Source: Spirochaetota bacterium (GTDB lineage Bacteria; Spirochaetota; Spirochaetia; Treponematales; Rectinemataceae). Taken from it: a stretch of 64,000 nt of DNA. Shown here piece after piece: positions 1 through 7,756 of this stretch. The stretch spans positions 1 through 64,000 of the forward strand of contig JAJUJQ010000007.1 in assembly GCA_029265255.1 (NCBI GenBank), written 5' to 3'. Made by a program: the position numbers and the translations under genes. The stretch's first letter is position 1. Each line of letters starts with the position of its first letter. The notes under the pieces were generated by a model. It saw only the letters and a program-made list of their open reading frames with translations, made no database searches and had not been told where the DNA came from.

Positions 1-486
1 CCAACAAATGGAATCTAACCGCAACACTGGTCCTCATCTCGTTTAATTTCCTATCTCATTACCTTACCAAGAAATGGAATCCACCCGCCACCACTGTGGT
101 GTTATATGATCCTATAGTCAGACATTAGCTTACCAAGAAATGGAATCTACCCGCAACACATCCCAATAGACAGCACCAAGACCTACCACATTAGCTTACC
201 AAGAAATGGAATCTACCCGCAACGTTCAACGTTGAGCGACCGCGCGGCGCGCGACATTAGCTTACCAAGAAATGGAAGCTACCCGCAACGCGCCCAGCCA
301 GCGACTCGAACGACGCCAGACATTAGCTTACCAAGAAATGGAATCTACCCGCAACTAAGATTATGGGGCTAGATATCGATTTCCACATTAGCTTACCAAA
401 AAATGGAATCTACCCGCAACTGGAAGAAGGGTCAGAGTGGTAATCCTACTACATTAGCTTACCAAGAAATGGAATCTACCCGAAAC
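1..486. CRISPR. CRISPR array, 36-bp repeat / 30-bp spacer
   Basis: Eight copies of a 36-bp repeat that begins ACATTAGCTTACC and ends TCTACCCGCAAC lie at 1-25 (cut by the window edge), 56-91, 122-157, 188-223, 254-289, 320-355, 385-420 and 451-486. They enclose seven unrelated spacers of 30 bp (one of 29 bp, 356-384). The two leftmost repeats are degenerate (about four changes in 56-91), the five from 122 to 420 are nearly identical, and the last has one change near its end (CGAAAC). Degeneracy on the left and AT-rich DNA on the right suggest the leader is on the right and transcription runs leftward, giving a repeat that starts GTTGCGGGTAG. The 36+30 spacing is the usual geometry of type II arrays, but other types also use it. 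No cas gene is visible, so the type is an inference. Confidence 0.93.
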
Positions 487-555
487 CACAATCGCCCAAT
501 GAAATAATGAAATAAGAATTTAGTTTGCGAAGATTTTTGATATAAAAATTCCTTC

Positions 556-620
556 TTGACAATATGATATTTCAGTCGTATATCCATTATATTGATATAA
601 TATATTGCCGATATATCGGT
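556..620 (+). promoter_or_regulatory. candidate promoter and palindromic operator before the MBL-fold gene
   Basis: The gap between the CRISPR array and the first gene (487-712) is very AT-rich. It holds a perfect -35 box TTGACA (556-561), a 17-bp spacer and a weaker -10 TATATC (579-584). About 20 bp after the predicted start lies the perfect 12-bp palindrome CCGATATATCGG (608-619). Nearly the same 13-mer lies downstream of the gntR promoter at 19983-19995. The AT-rich stretch could also serve as a CRISPR leader. The boxes are read by eye. Confidence 0.45.
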
Positions 621-712
621 CACTACCCTTCGCATCTCGCAACGCTTCATGGAAAAGGGAAATGATATTCCATCTCCCTGGTGAGATGGCAGTTTTATCC
701 AGGAGGCACCAA

Positions 713-2827
713 ATGAAAAAAAAGAAGGGGACATTGTGGATGTGGTTGCTGATGATAATCTTCGCGGCCTGCGCGACCGCCGCCGGATATGCCCAGCCTT
801 TTCCTTCCGGCTCTTCGGACAGGGTTATGAGCCGCGCGGAATTCATAGCCAGGATTGTCGATTATTTCCAATGGCCGCATCCTTCTGAATACAACGATGT
901 ATGGAAGGCTCCGCTCAAGCCAATTTCGGATGTGCGCGCCGGCGCTCCCTACGCAAAACAAATAGAAACCGCGCTTGATTTTGGCGTTGTTTCACTTGAT
1001 TCGAATGGCAATTTCCGTCCGGATTCGCCAATTTCAAGGCAGGAGGCGGCGGCGCTGTTGGCAAAGGTATTTATGCTGAGCGAAGAGACGGATGGATTGT
1101 GGCCATACATCGACAGAAATGAGATCAGCCGCGAGAACTACAAAGCGGTAAGCGCGCTCGCTGGTCCTGGGTACATGAGAGGAAGAAGCGCGTCGCTTTT
1201 CAAACCAAATGAACCTTTGACCCTGAATGAATTTGAATCGACGTTCAGCGCTATCACACAGTCAGTGGTTGCTCCTGTCCAGGCAGTTCCGAACACCAAC
1301 AGCATTGCTCCTCGACGATATGTGAAACTCTGGACACCGACGCCCGGCGCGACCATCTACTTTACCTCCGATGGCAGCAATCCTACCGACAAGAGTCCGA
1401 TCTACACGGTCGCCACAAATGGCCATATCAACGAGATGCTATCCACTCAGCAGCTTCCGGAACGGGACGTGGTATACAAGGCATTCGCGGCAAAACCCAA
1501 TATGAAAGCGAGCCCTGTACGGACATTCACCTGGCATCTGTACCGGCCTAAAATCGCGGAGTTCAATCATCGTCTGCTCATCGAAAAGTCCGCAACCCGT
1601 CCCGCGGTATTCCAGATCTGGTGCGACGCGGAATCGGTTCGAGCTATGGCGTACTACATCGAGGGTCAGGAACGCGGCGTCTGTTTCGACGCGCTCCAGA
1701 CGCCTCCAGAACAGGCAAATCTGAAGGAATATATCGAAAAGAACATGGCAACCAAACCATTCTCACTGGTTATTGGCCACGAGCATGGAGACCATGACGC
1801 GCAACTAATGAATTTCCTGAAAACCGGTCTGGATGTCTACGCGAATAATCGAGGATGGAGCACACTCGCGACTGCCGGTACTTTCCCAGCTATCGTGTCC
1901 GACCCCGCTGACCAGGCGAAAATCAAGAATATCGATGAGGGAGACATATTGAGACTTGGAGGGTGCGATCTATATGTCTATGCGCTGCCTGGACACGCAA
2001 ATGGGAATGTCATACTTCAGGACAAGGTAAACGGTCTCATCTTCAGCTCGGATATTTATGGGTGTACCCGCGCAGGTTCAGCCGACAACGTGAATGTCGC
2101 TGGCGCCAAGGTTGATGTGCTCCTCTCGCTTGCTCAGCAGGTTCATTCCGCCTACTACAAAAACAACGGCAAGGTTCAATTGCTGTTCACCGGACACGAT
2201 GAGACTCCTCTCAACGCGGAGGCGCACCTGACACGCTTTGAACAAGCGCTCCAAAAAGCCATCGATTATGGCGAATCCGGTTGCTCTCCCACGCTCCGTG
2301 GCAAAAACGACGCGCCAGGCTCCAGGACCGTCATCATAGGCGACATGTGGAAAGACAACACCGAATGGATTTCGTTGAAAATTGGCGGCGTCATGGGAGA
2401 CAACTATGAATACCTGAGTACAACGCCAATCAATTACAACGGCAACGGTTTCATGAAATATGCCGTGTTGTCCAATTTGGATATTGAAGGCGGAGAACTA
2501 GAAGGAGTATCCGTGGAATGGGCAAAACCAACCGCGCCATTCCAGTGGGCGGGCAAAACCACCACCGTCGCGAACGCGCTTGCCGGCAAATTCTACCCCT
2601 GGACCTATTCCTATACCATCCGCGCGAAACCAGGTGTCGATACAATCACCATCAAACCCACTGCCATGTCCAATCGCATCACGATGATGCTTTTTAACGG
2701 CATCCGGGTGGAAAACCGAGCGTCGCTGACTATTCCCGCCACGGATGGGTATACCTGTACCCTCAAGATCATCGCGCCTGACACATTGACCACCGCGACC
2801 TACACATTGACCGTGCGTCAGAAATAG
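713..2827 (+). CDS. secreted metallo-beta-lactamase-fold protein with SLH-like, chitobiase-C-like and cadherin-like modules
   Basis: A 704-residue exported protein. The start at 713 is chosen because AGGAGG precedes it and it gives a signal peptide (MKKKK, a hydrophobic run, then GYAQ near residue 28). Residues about 35-180 resemble two S-layer-homology repeats (FRPDSPISRQEAAALL). Residues 203-275 resemble the chitobiase/hexosaminidase C-terminal module (PGATIYFTSDGSNPT). Residues about 295-515 are a metallo-beta-lactamase fold with HEHGDH (H356, H358, D360, H361), H428, D447 and H495 as likely metal ligands. The C-terminus ends like a cadherin-like beta-sandwich (TYTLTVRQK). The substrate is unknown; the hydrolase family includes lactonases, phosphodiesterases and sulfatases. 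A co-oriented secreted esterase follows, suggesting a shared role at the cell surface. Confidence 0.8.
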   Translation: MKKKKGTLWMWLLMIIFAACATAAGYAQPFPSGSSDRVMSRAEFIARIVDYFQWPHPSEYNDVWKAPLKPISDVRAGAPYAKQIETALDFGVVSLDSNGNFRPDSPISRQEAAALLAKVFMLSEETDGLWPYIDRNEISRENYKAVSALAGPGYMRGRSASLFKPNEPLTLNEFESTFSAITQSVVAPVQAVPNTNSIAPRRYVKLWTPTPGATIYFTSDGSNPTDKSPIYTVATNGHINEMLSTQQLPERDVVYKAFAAKPNMKASPVRTFTWHLYRPKIAEFNHRLLIEKSATRPAVFQIWCDAESVRAMAYYIEGQERGVCFDALQTPPEQANLKEYIEKNMATKPFSLVIGHEHGDHDAQLMNFLKTGLDVYANNRGWSTLATAGTFPAIVSDPADQAKIKNIDEGDILRLGGCDLYVYALPGHANGNVILQDKVNGLIFSSDIYGCTRAGSADNVNVAGAKVDVLLSLAQQVHSAYYKNNGKVQLLFTGHDETPLNAEAHLTRFEQALQKAIDYGESGCSPTLRGKNDAPGSRTVIIGDMWKDNTEWISLKIGGVMGDNYEYLSTTPINYNGNGFMKYAVLSNLDIEGGELEGVSVEWAKPTAPFQWAGKTTTVANALAGKFYPWTYSYTIRAKPGVDTITIKPTAMSNRITMMLFNGIRVENRASLTIPATDGYTCTLKIIAPDTLTTATYTLTVRQK

Positions 2828-2837
2828 GAATTCTGAA

Positions 2838-2920
2838 AAAGCCACCATGTCCCCTCCAGGGCAACATGGCGGCTTTGGGAATCACGTGCACTTCCCGCGA
2901 GGCATCGCATGCCTCGCGGG
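2838..2920 (+). other. two tandem stem-loops between the secreted hydrolase genes
   Basis: The first stem pairs 2838-2850 with 2864-2876 (12 of 13 pairs) and is followed by TTTGGG. The second pairs CCCGCGAGGCA (2894-2904) with TGCCTCGCGGG (2910-2920) over a 5-nt loop and ends 10 nt before the GGAGG ribosome site of the next gene. They could act as an attenuator or as processing/stability elements. Neither has a long T-run, so full termination is doubtful. Confidence 0.6.
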
Positions 2921-2939
2921 GCTCTTCTGGAGGATTCTC

Positions 2940-4742
2940 ATGAACCGATTGAATCGATGTTTCTCCATATGCGTCATCGTAGCCATCCTTGCAGCCGTTC
3001 CGCAGATGTTGAGCGCAGGCGATCAATTCGCTCCTCGATCGCTCGATAACGCCCCTGTTCCACCCTACGATTACTCAAGAGCCAATCGACTCCCGATGAC
3101 TGGATATTTTATGAAATCATTCGATGTGTCTGGCGTTCGTCGTACAGCCAGAATCTACCTTGCTCCGGAGACTCCCATCCGGGCGTACTACACGGTGATA
3201 GCAGTCCCGGACGGTGTCGACACGGATGAATTTATTCTCAAAAGTGGATGGAAGGCTATTGCCGACATGAATACTGAAGGGCTTTTTATACTCGAACCAG
3301 GACCCGGTGGGTGGATGTCACCAGAAAAAGAGCTGGCATACCTGAATGCCGCGATAGGATTTTACAGAAGCAATGATTATTTCTCCATTTTCGGGGAACA
3401 CTACCTGGTCGGTTACGGAAAAGGTGGATCCGCGCTGGAGGCATGGGCGGCATCCAACCCGCTCCAGGTATGCAGTCAGGTGTATGTGGAAACATCCAGC
3501 CCAGGGTCTTCGTTCTATGCGCAATTTGCTACCAAGCGTTTCGATGGGCTTTCCTCGGGCTATAAAAAAATCGAAATTCCCGAACATCTCAAGGTGGCGT
3601 ACAACGAGATACCTGTTCCGACATGGTTCATCAATTCAGACCTGTCCTCGATCGCTGAAGGAATACGCTATTGGAAATCAGCTAATGATTGCAGCGATTC
3701 AGAAAATTTTACCAAAAAGAATTACTTGTTCGGCAGCACCGTGTTTCCACAGTCCAGGAATTCCGACGCGTGGCAGACCGACTATTCGGGTCCGATTTCC
3801 AAGCTGGCGGTTCTGGAACGGAATGTCAATCCATGGAGCATTCAGGTCACTAAAACCATCTATGGGTTTTTGACTGAATTTGTTCGCTATGATGTAACAA
3901 GCGCGTACGGCAATCAACTAGGGCTTAGAGTTCCTGCAGGCACCTTGCATACCATGATGGTAAATGGATTTATCAGAGAATTCATGGTGTACGTTCCAGA
4001 TTCCGCCCGCAAGCTATGGCCAAACGGGGCTCCTGTGCTTATAGTTTTCCCGGGTGACAGCCAGACAGATCTCGTGTTCTGGCCTGCGACCCAGTGGTGG
4101 AAAGTAGCTGACCGTGAAGGGATTATTCTTGCCTTTCTGTGTGAGCAGTACAGCAGAAAATCGACGGTGGTCAGCCACAAGGACAATGAATTCTTCGTGC
4201 CTCAGCTGATCGAATATCTTAAGAGCAACTACAATATCGACGAAAGCCGGTTCTATGCGACCGGCCAGTCGGCGGGGAGCGTCGCGGCCCAAGGATTCGG
4301 CATGACAAATCCAGAATACTTCGCCGCCATCGCGTCTACGTCAGGAGTTGGCAGCTTCAATGCCGATGACTGGCAAAGACTGCTGAAAGCAGCGAAAGGC
4401 AAACCTGTGCCCACATATGCCATTATTGGCGAAGGCGACATCGAAGGCATGACCGGTACTCCGTGGGATACCACCTACAACCAGCTCGATCAATGGCTCG
4501 AATACTACGCCAAGGCAAATGGCATCGCAACCCTCGGCGATCCTTCGCGAGCACGGCAGAACGGCAGATTCATTACCGCGGAGTGGAAGAATGCCCAGGG
4601 CTTCCCGATGGTCAGATGGACCATGACGATGTATCGGGCTCACAACTGCATTCCAGCCGAAATGCCGATGCTCTGGGACTTCTTGAAGCACTGGTCCTTC
4701 AAGGATGGCGTGCGTTACTACGATGGGGTCCCGCTGCAATAG
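2940..4742 (+). CDS. secreted esterase with two alpha/beta-hydrolase domains (PHB-depolymerase/feruloyl-esterase-like)
   Basis: A 600-residue protein starting at 2940, where TGGAGG precedes the ATG and a signal peptide follows (MNRLNRCFSICVIVAILAA). The C-terminal half carries a standard nucleophile elbow, TGQSAGS, with Ser444, in a context (YNIDESRFYATGQSAG) typical of poly-hydroxybutyrate depolymerase-like and feruloyl esterases. A late histidine (YRAHNCIP) is a candidate for the triad. The N-terminal half is a second hydrolase-like domain whose elbow reads GYGKGG at about 158-163, with no serine, so it is probably non-catalytic. The gene lies 112 bp after the metallo-beta-lactamase-fold gene on the same strand. 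The natural ester substrate cannot be read from the sequence. Confidence 0.75.
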   Translation: MNRLNRCFSICVIVAILAAVPQMLSAGDQFAPRSLDNAPVPPYDYSRANRLPMTGYFMKSFDVSGVRRTARIYLAPETPIRAYYTVIAVPDGVDTDEFILKSGWKAIADMNTEGLFILEPGPGGWMSPEKELAYLNAAIGFYRSNDYFSIFGEHYLVGYGKGGSALEAWAASNPLQVCSQVYVETSSPGSSFYAQFATKRFDGLSSGYKKIEIPEHLKVAYNEIPVPTWFINSDLSSIAEGIRYWKSANDCSDSENFTKKNYLFGSTVFPQSRNSDAWQTDYSGPISKLAVLERNVNPWSIQVTKTIYGFLTEFVRYDVTSAYGNQLGLRVPAGTLHTMMVNGFIREFMVYVPDSARKLWPNGAPVLIVFPGDSQTDLVFWPATQWWKVADREGIILAFLCEQYSRKSTVVSHKDNEFFVPQLIEYLKSNYNIDESRFYATGQSAGSVAAQGFGMTNPEYFAAIASTSGVGSFNADDWQRLLKAAKGKPVPTYAIIGEGDIEGMTGTPWDTTYNQLDQWLEYYAKANGIATLGDPSRARQNGRFITAEWKNAQGFPMVRWTMTMYRAHNCIPAEMPMLWDFLKHWSFKDGVRYYDGVPLQ

Positions 4743-4771
4743 TCTCACTAGGATGATACCTCGGCCCTGAT

Positions 4772-5542
4772 TTAGCCATGTGGTTCTTTCAGGGCCGAAA
4801 GGAATCCTGGTTCAACATGTCCAGGAAGCGCGAAGGAGCCAGCATAGCCACACAGATCCTCCAGCGTTTTCATGAAGGTTTGATAGTCAAAGCCATCCTC
4901 CGCGGAAGGAGGAAGCGGCGCACGTCGGGTACGGGGATGCTCAAGATGCACATGACGCAGCAACGCAGCGTGCGGAATGAGTTCCTCCGTGCCCAGCGCC
5001 GTTTGCGCGCAAAAGGCTGTCGAAAGCAGCATGCCAAGATTCGGTTGCCCCACTGAAGCGATGATCTCCGCGACTTCAGCCGGTGTTGTCAGAAAATTGG
5101 TGACGCGCGGACTCGCGGGCTCAATGCAGACGGTGATGCCGAATTTCAAGGCGACCTCGCAGAGCATAAACAGAAACTGGCTGAAATGCTCTTTTTGTAC
5201 GGAGCTGTCTCCTTCAACGGGGAGCATGCGCGAGGGCCCATCAGCCCAGACCAATACAGTGCAGCCTAGTCTCGCCGCCTGATCCAATGCCTGCTTAAGA
5301 TATTCAGTCCAGGAAAAGATATTGAATCCTCGTTCCGTGACTTGTACTTCCCTCGGCAGCGGGCCTTCGAAGACCGAACAGGAGAACCCTTCCTGCCTCA
5401 CCGCGTCCGTGCACTGCGCGACGGTTCCCGGATCGCAGCGCATGATCGCAGCGAGATCGAGTTCGATATCATCAAAGCCCCAACTTCGGGCGTGGCGTAT
5501 GCTTTCAACCGAGGTGGTCCGCAGTATCCAGCGATTGCTCAT
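4772..5542 (-). CDS. sugar isomerase/epimerase-like TIM-barrel protein (xylose-isomerase-like family)
   Basis: A 256-residue protein of the AP-endonuclease-2/xylose-isomerase-like TIM-barrel family. AAGGAG lies 6 nt before the ATG. Family landmarks are VCIEPAS (first metal-ligand Glu), HVHLEHP (His) and GHVEPG near the end. The strand that usually gives an Asp ligand reads LLSTAFC, so the Asp seems to be Ser and metal binding may be altered. It is paralogous to the protein at 9713-10522, which keeps the Asp. The family includes keto-sugar epimerases, inosose dehydratases and 3-dehydroshikimate dehydratase. The gene is last in a minus-strand group with two dehydroquinase-like genes, suggesting it acts on a ring-derived keto acid or polyol. 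A stem-loop (4761-4770/4789-4798) covers its stop codon. Confidence 0.72.
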   Translation of the reverse strand: MSNRWILRTTSVESIRHARSWGFDDIELDLAAIMRCDPGTVAQCTDAVRQEGFSCSVFEGPLPREVQVTERGFNIFSWTEYLKQALDQAARLGCTVLVWADGPSRMLPVEGDSSVQKEHFSQFLFMLCEVALKFGITVCIEPASPRVTNFLTTPAEVAEIIASVGQPNLGMLLSTAFCAQTALGTEELIPHAALLRHVHLEHPRTRRAPLPPSAEDGFDYQTFMKTLEDLCGYAGSFALPGHVEPGFLSALKEPHG

Positions 5543-5552
5543 GCGGAACTCC

Positions 5553-5990
5553 TTATTTGCCCGCCAGATACACTAGCGCCTCGAGCGCCAGTACATAGCT
5601 GTGCGCGCCAAACCCCGCGATGGTACCGACACATACGTCAGCAATCACTGAGGTATGTCTGAATTCCTCTCTCGCGTGCACATTGGAAATGAACACTTCG
5701 ACGCAGGGCACCAGCATGGTCCCTATGGCGCTTCTGAGTGCGTAGCTATAATGCGCAAGCGCCCCGGCGTTGAGAATGACGCCGGCGTAATTGCCAGGCA
5801 CCTGCTGCATGCGGTCAATGATGGATCCCTCGGAATTGTACTGTTCGCAATCTACCTCCACCCCAAGCTCCTGGGCCTTGCTTCGAAGGCGCGCATGGAT
5901 CTCCTCGAGCGTGCTTTCTTTGTAGATTGAGACCTTTCGCGTACCGAGAAGGTTGAGATTGGGGCCGGAGATGACGAGAAACCTGTTCAT
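5553..5990 (-). CDS. type II 3-dehydroquinate dehydratase paralogue lacking the catalytic His
   Basis: A 145-residue member of the type II dehydroquinase family (GPNLNLLG near the start, NSEGSIID, LNAGALAHYS, SNVHAREEFR). Compared by eye with the Mycobacterium tuberculosis enzyme, Arg18, Tyr23, Asn74, His80, Glu98, Arg107 and Arg111 are kept. The catalytic histidine of the EVHISN motif is Phe100 here (VEVFISN, codon TTC). The loop after the catalytic Tyr is also changed (YKES rather than YGG). True dehydroquinase activity is therefore doubtful; a changed substrate or a structural partner role is likely. A strong ribosome site (GGAGG) precedes it, and an intact paralogue lies 21 bp upstream, suggesting duplication and divergence. 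Confidence 0.85.
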   Translation of the reverse strand: MNRFLVISGPNLNLLGTRKVSIYKESTLEEIHARLRSKAQELGVEVDCEQYNSEGSIIDRMQQVPGNYAGVILNAGALAHYSYALRSAIGTMLVPCVEVFISNVHAREEFRHTSVIADVCVGTIAGFGAHSYVLALEALVYLAGK

Positions 5991-6011
5991 TGCTGCCTCC
6001 TCCCGGGATCC

Positions 6012-6467
6012 TTATTCCGTTTCCTGCGACTCCAGAATGCCGATAAGCGCGCGGAGCCCCAAGATATAACTGTAGGACCCAAACCCGCAAATCTGGCCTC
6101 TGCACACGGGCGCGATGACGGATACATGCCGGAATGGTTCACGTTTGAAAATATTCGAAATATGTACTTCTACAGTCGGTAGCTTGACCGCGGCGAGAGC
6201 ATCACGGAGCGCTATCGAGTAATGAGTAAAAGCACCCGCGTTGATGACAATACCATCGATCGTTCCCGGACAGCTGTGGATTTGGTCAATCAGGCTGCCT
6301 TCAATGTTCGACTGAAAGAATCCGATCGCGACGTTGAGACGACCAGCTTCCTCCTCGATTTCGCGGTTAATCTGATCGAGCGTCTTTCCCCCGTAGATAC
6401 CGATTTCCCGCTTTCCGAGCATGTTGAGATTGGGGCCGTGCATGACGGCAATTCTGTACCGTTCCAT
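6012..6467 (-). CDS. aroQ: type II 3-dehydroquinate dehydratase
   Basis: A 151-residue type II dehydroquinase, which removes water from 3-dehydroquinate to give 3-dehydroshikimate in the shikimate route or in quinate catabolism. The start at 6467 is preferred over the one at 6491 because AAAGG sits just upstream. All key residues are present: GPNLNMLG, Arg20, Tyr25 in [14 protein letters not shown] with His83, VEVHISN with Glu100 and His102, then Arg109 and Arg113. It lies between an M24 peptidase gene and a paralogue that has lost the His. The neighbourhood holds no other aro genes besides a degenerate type I fusion, so a catabolic role is as plausible as an aromatic amino-acid role. Confidence 0.88.
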   Translation of the reverse strand: MERYRIAVMHGPNLNMLGKREIGIYGGKTLDQINREIEEEAGRLNVAIGFFQSNIEGSLIDQIHSCPGTIDGIVINAGAFTHYSIALRDALAAVKLPTVEVHISNIFKREPFRHVSVIAPVCRGQICGFGSYSYILGLRALIGILESQETE

Positions 6468-6525
6468 AGAAACCTTTGGGTGAGCATACAATCAATTCCA
6501 TCGGGCATCAAGGCGGAGGACATGC

Positions 6526-7671
6526 CTATCGGATGAGAAAATCTCTTCCAAAATCGCCTATCCCTTCGCAGCCTGCGCTGGTAACGATAACCGCATCCTC
6601 GATCTTGATATGGCCGGCATCGGGATGAATGAAATCCGTCTCCACCGACAGTATCATGCCGGCTTCCAAAGGACGAGGACTCAGCCTGTCCATAGCCGGC
6701 TGCTCGTAGGAAACCATGCCGATGCTGTGTACGACAAAACGCGCATATGGAGCAAATGTCGAACGCTGGGCGGCCTGTTCGCCGGTCGCGACAACCTCGC
6801 CGCAGGTTGTTCCAGCCTTGATTGCCTTGCGCACGGTATGTTGCACTTCTATACAGGCCTCGTACAATTCGCGGGCGAGCGTCGATGGGGTACCCATGGA
6901 CGCCATTCGGCAGATATCTGCTATGTAATCGCGGTCGTGCGCGCCGGCATCGATATGACAGGCCATACCCTGTCTCCACCGGAGCCGCTCGGAAGGAGCG
7001 CGGATGCCGCCCGGGCCGGCACTGACGAGCGCAAAAAGAAACGAGAGGTCGCGCGCGGCCATCTCCCGAGCTACCATGCGTTCGATCTCCCTGGTGCTGA
7101 TGCCCTCGGAACATGCCAGGAAGGTCGCTCGAATTGCTTTCGCGGTCCTGTCATACGCGGACCTTATGATTTCGAGCTCAAAATCGTTCTTGACCGCGCG
7201 CAATTCGTTCATGAGGTCGGTTATGTCCCGAAATTCCGCATGCGGCAATTCCTTTCGCAGCATGAGATACACATCGGCCGGCAGAAAGGGCATCTCCACC
7301 CCGATGCGGGCATTGCTGAAGCCTTTGCGGCGCAACACCTGTACCAGGACGGTCGTCGCAGGGGCAGTGCCTCGGGGAGATTCATGGAGTTCTGGAAACC
7401 ATGGGCTTCGGTCATAGTCCATTTGCATGGACTCTTCAGGCCGTCTTATGTAGAAGGCTTCTTTTGGATTGCAGCCAGGAAGACCGGCAAAAGAAATGTA
7501 CCGGCTTTCCGCCATTCGATCGGCATTGGCATGAAAGTGGTAATAATACCCACCACTCACATATCGCACATTGTGGCGGCTGTTGAGAATTGCGATATCC
7601 AGCCCTTGGTCTTCCATCAGACGTGAGAACTTGTCAGCATCGAACGGCAACGCGTGATTCCCTGAATCCAT
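6526..7671 (-). CDS. M24-family metallopeptidase (Xaa-Pro aminopeptidase-like)
   Basis: A 381-residue two-domain M24 protein. The start at 7671 is chosen over an upstream in-frame ATG (7713) because GGGAGAGGAAGAG lies just before it. The N-terminal creatinase-N-like domain begins near FSRLMEDQGLDIAI. The C-terminal pita-bread domain carries the five metal ligands: Asp in HIDAGAHD, Asp in YIADICR, His in VVHSIG, Glu in SVETDF and Glu in KIEDAV. The full ligand set argues for an active proline peptidase (Xaa-Pro dipeptidase/aminopeptidase) rather than creatinase, which lacks metal. It heads the short minus-strand group with the dehydroquinase-like genes and is divergent from the fusion gene at 7757. 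How a peptidase fits that group is unclear. Confidence 0.82.
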   Translation of the reverse strand: MDSGNHALPFDADKFSRLMEDQGLDIAILNSRHNVRYVSGGYYYHFHANADRMAESRYISFAGLPGCNPKEAFYIRRPEESMQMDYDRSPWFPELHESPRGTAPATTVLVQVLRRKGFSNARIGVEMPFLPADVYLMLRKELPHAEFRDITDLMNELRAVKNDFELEIIRSAYDRTAKAIRATFLACSEGISTREIERMVAREMAARDLSFLFALVSAGPGGIRAPSERLRWRQGMACHIDAGAHDRDYIADICRMASMGTPSTLARELYEACIEVQHTVRKAIKAGTTCGEVVATGEQAAQRSTFAPYARFVVHSIGMVSYEQPAMDRLSPRPLEAGMILSVETDFIHPDAGHIKIEDAVIVTSAGCEGIGDFGRDFLIR

Positions 7672-7721
7672 GACTCTTCCTCTCCCTGGCATGATTTTGC
7701 TGCCGAATGCCAATTGCGCTC

Positions 7722-7756
7722 TTGACAGAAGCGTTCTTTCCTATAGAATTTTCGCA
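7722..7756 (+). promoter_or_regulatory. promoter of the dehydroquinase fusion, placed for a leaderless mRNA
   Basis: A perfect -35 TTGACA (7722-7727), a 16-bp spacer and a 5/6 -10 TAGAAT (7744-7749) lie immediately upstream of the ATG at 7757. The predicted transcription start, about 7 nt after the -10, falls on or next to the start codon. No ribosome-binding site is present, which fits a leaderless transcript. Confidence 0.65.

Noticed and set aside
224..253. Spacer 4 shares a GC-rich 12-mer (CGCGCGGCGCGC) with 45739-45750
   Set aside because: The match is low-complexity, covers less than half of the spacer and lies in an intergenic GC-rich tract; chance is the better explanation than self-targeting.
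487..712. tracrRNA-like or additional cas-related element beside the array
   Set aside because: No stretch complementary to the repeat was seen in this AT-rich gap by eye.
3373..3873. Long plus-strand open frame inside the esterase gene, and many similar frames opposite the ribosomal genes
   Set aside because: They lie in alternative frames of strongly supported genes, lack ribosome sites and show no recognisable protein motifs.
4761..4798. Stem-loop TCGGCCCTGA/TCAGGGCCGA as a terminator between convergent genes
   Set aside because: The stem is good but the loop is 18 nt and there is no T-run on either strand; mentioned only as a stem-loop over the stop codon.
6526..7671. M24 protein as creatinase paired with the creatininase-family gene
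   Set aside because: All five M24 metal ligands are present, which fits Xaa-Pro peptidase; creatinase lacks them. The two genes are also in different transcription units.
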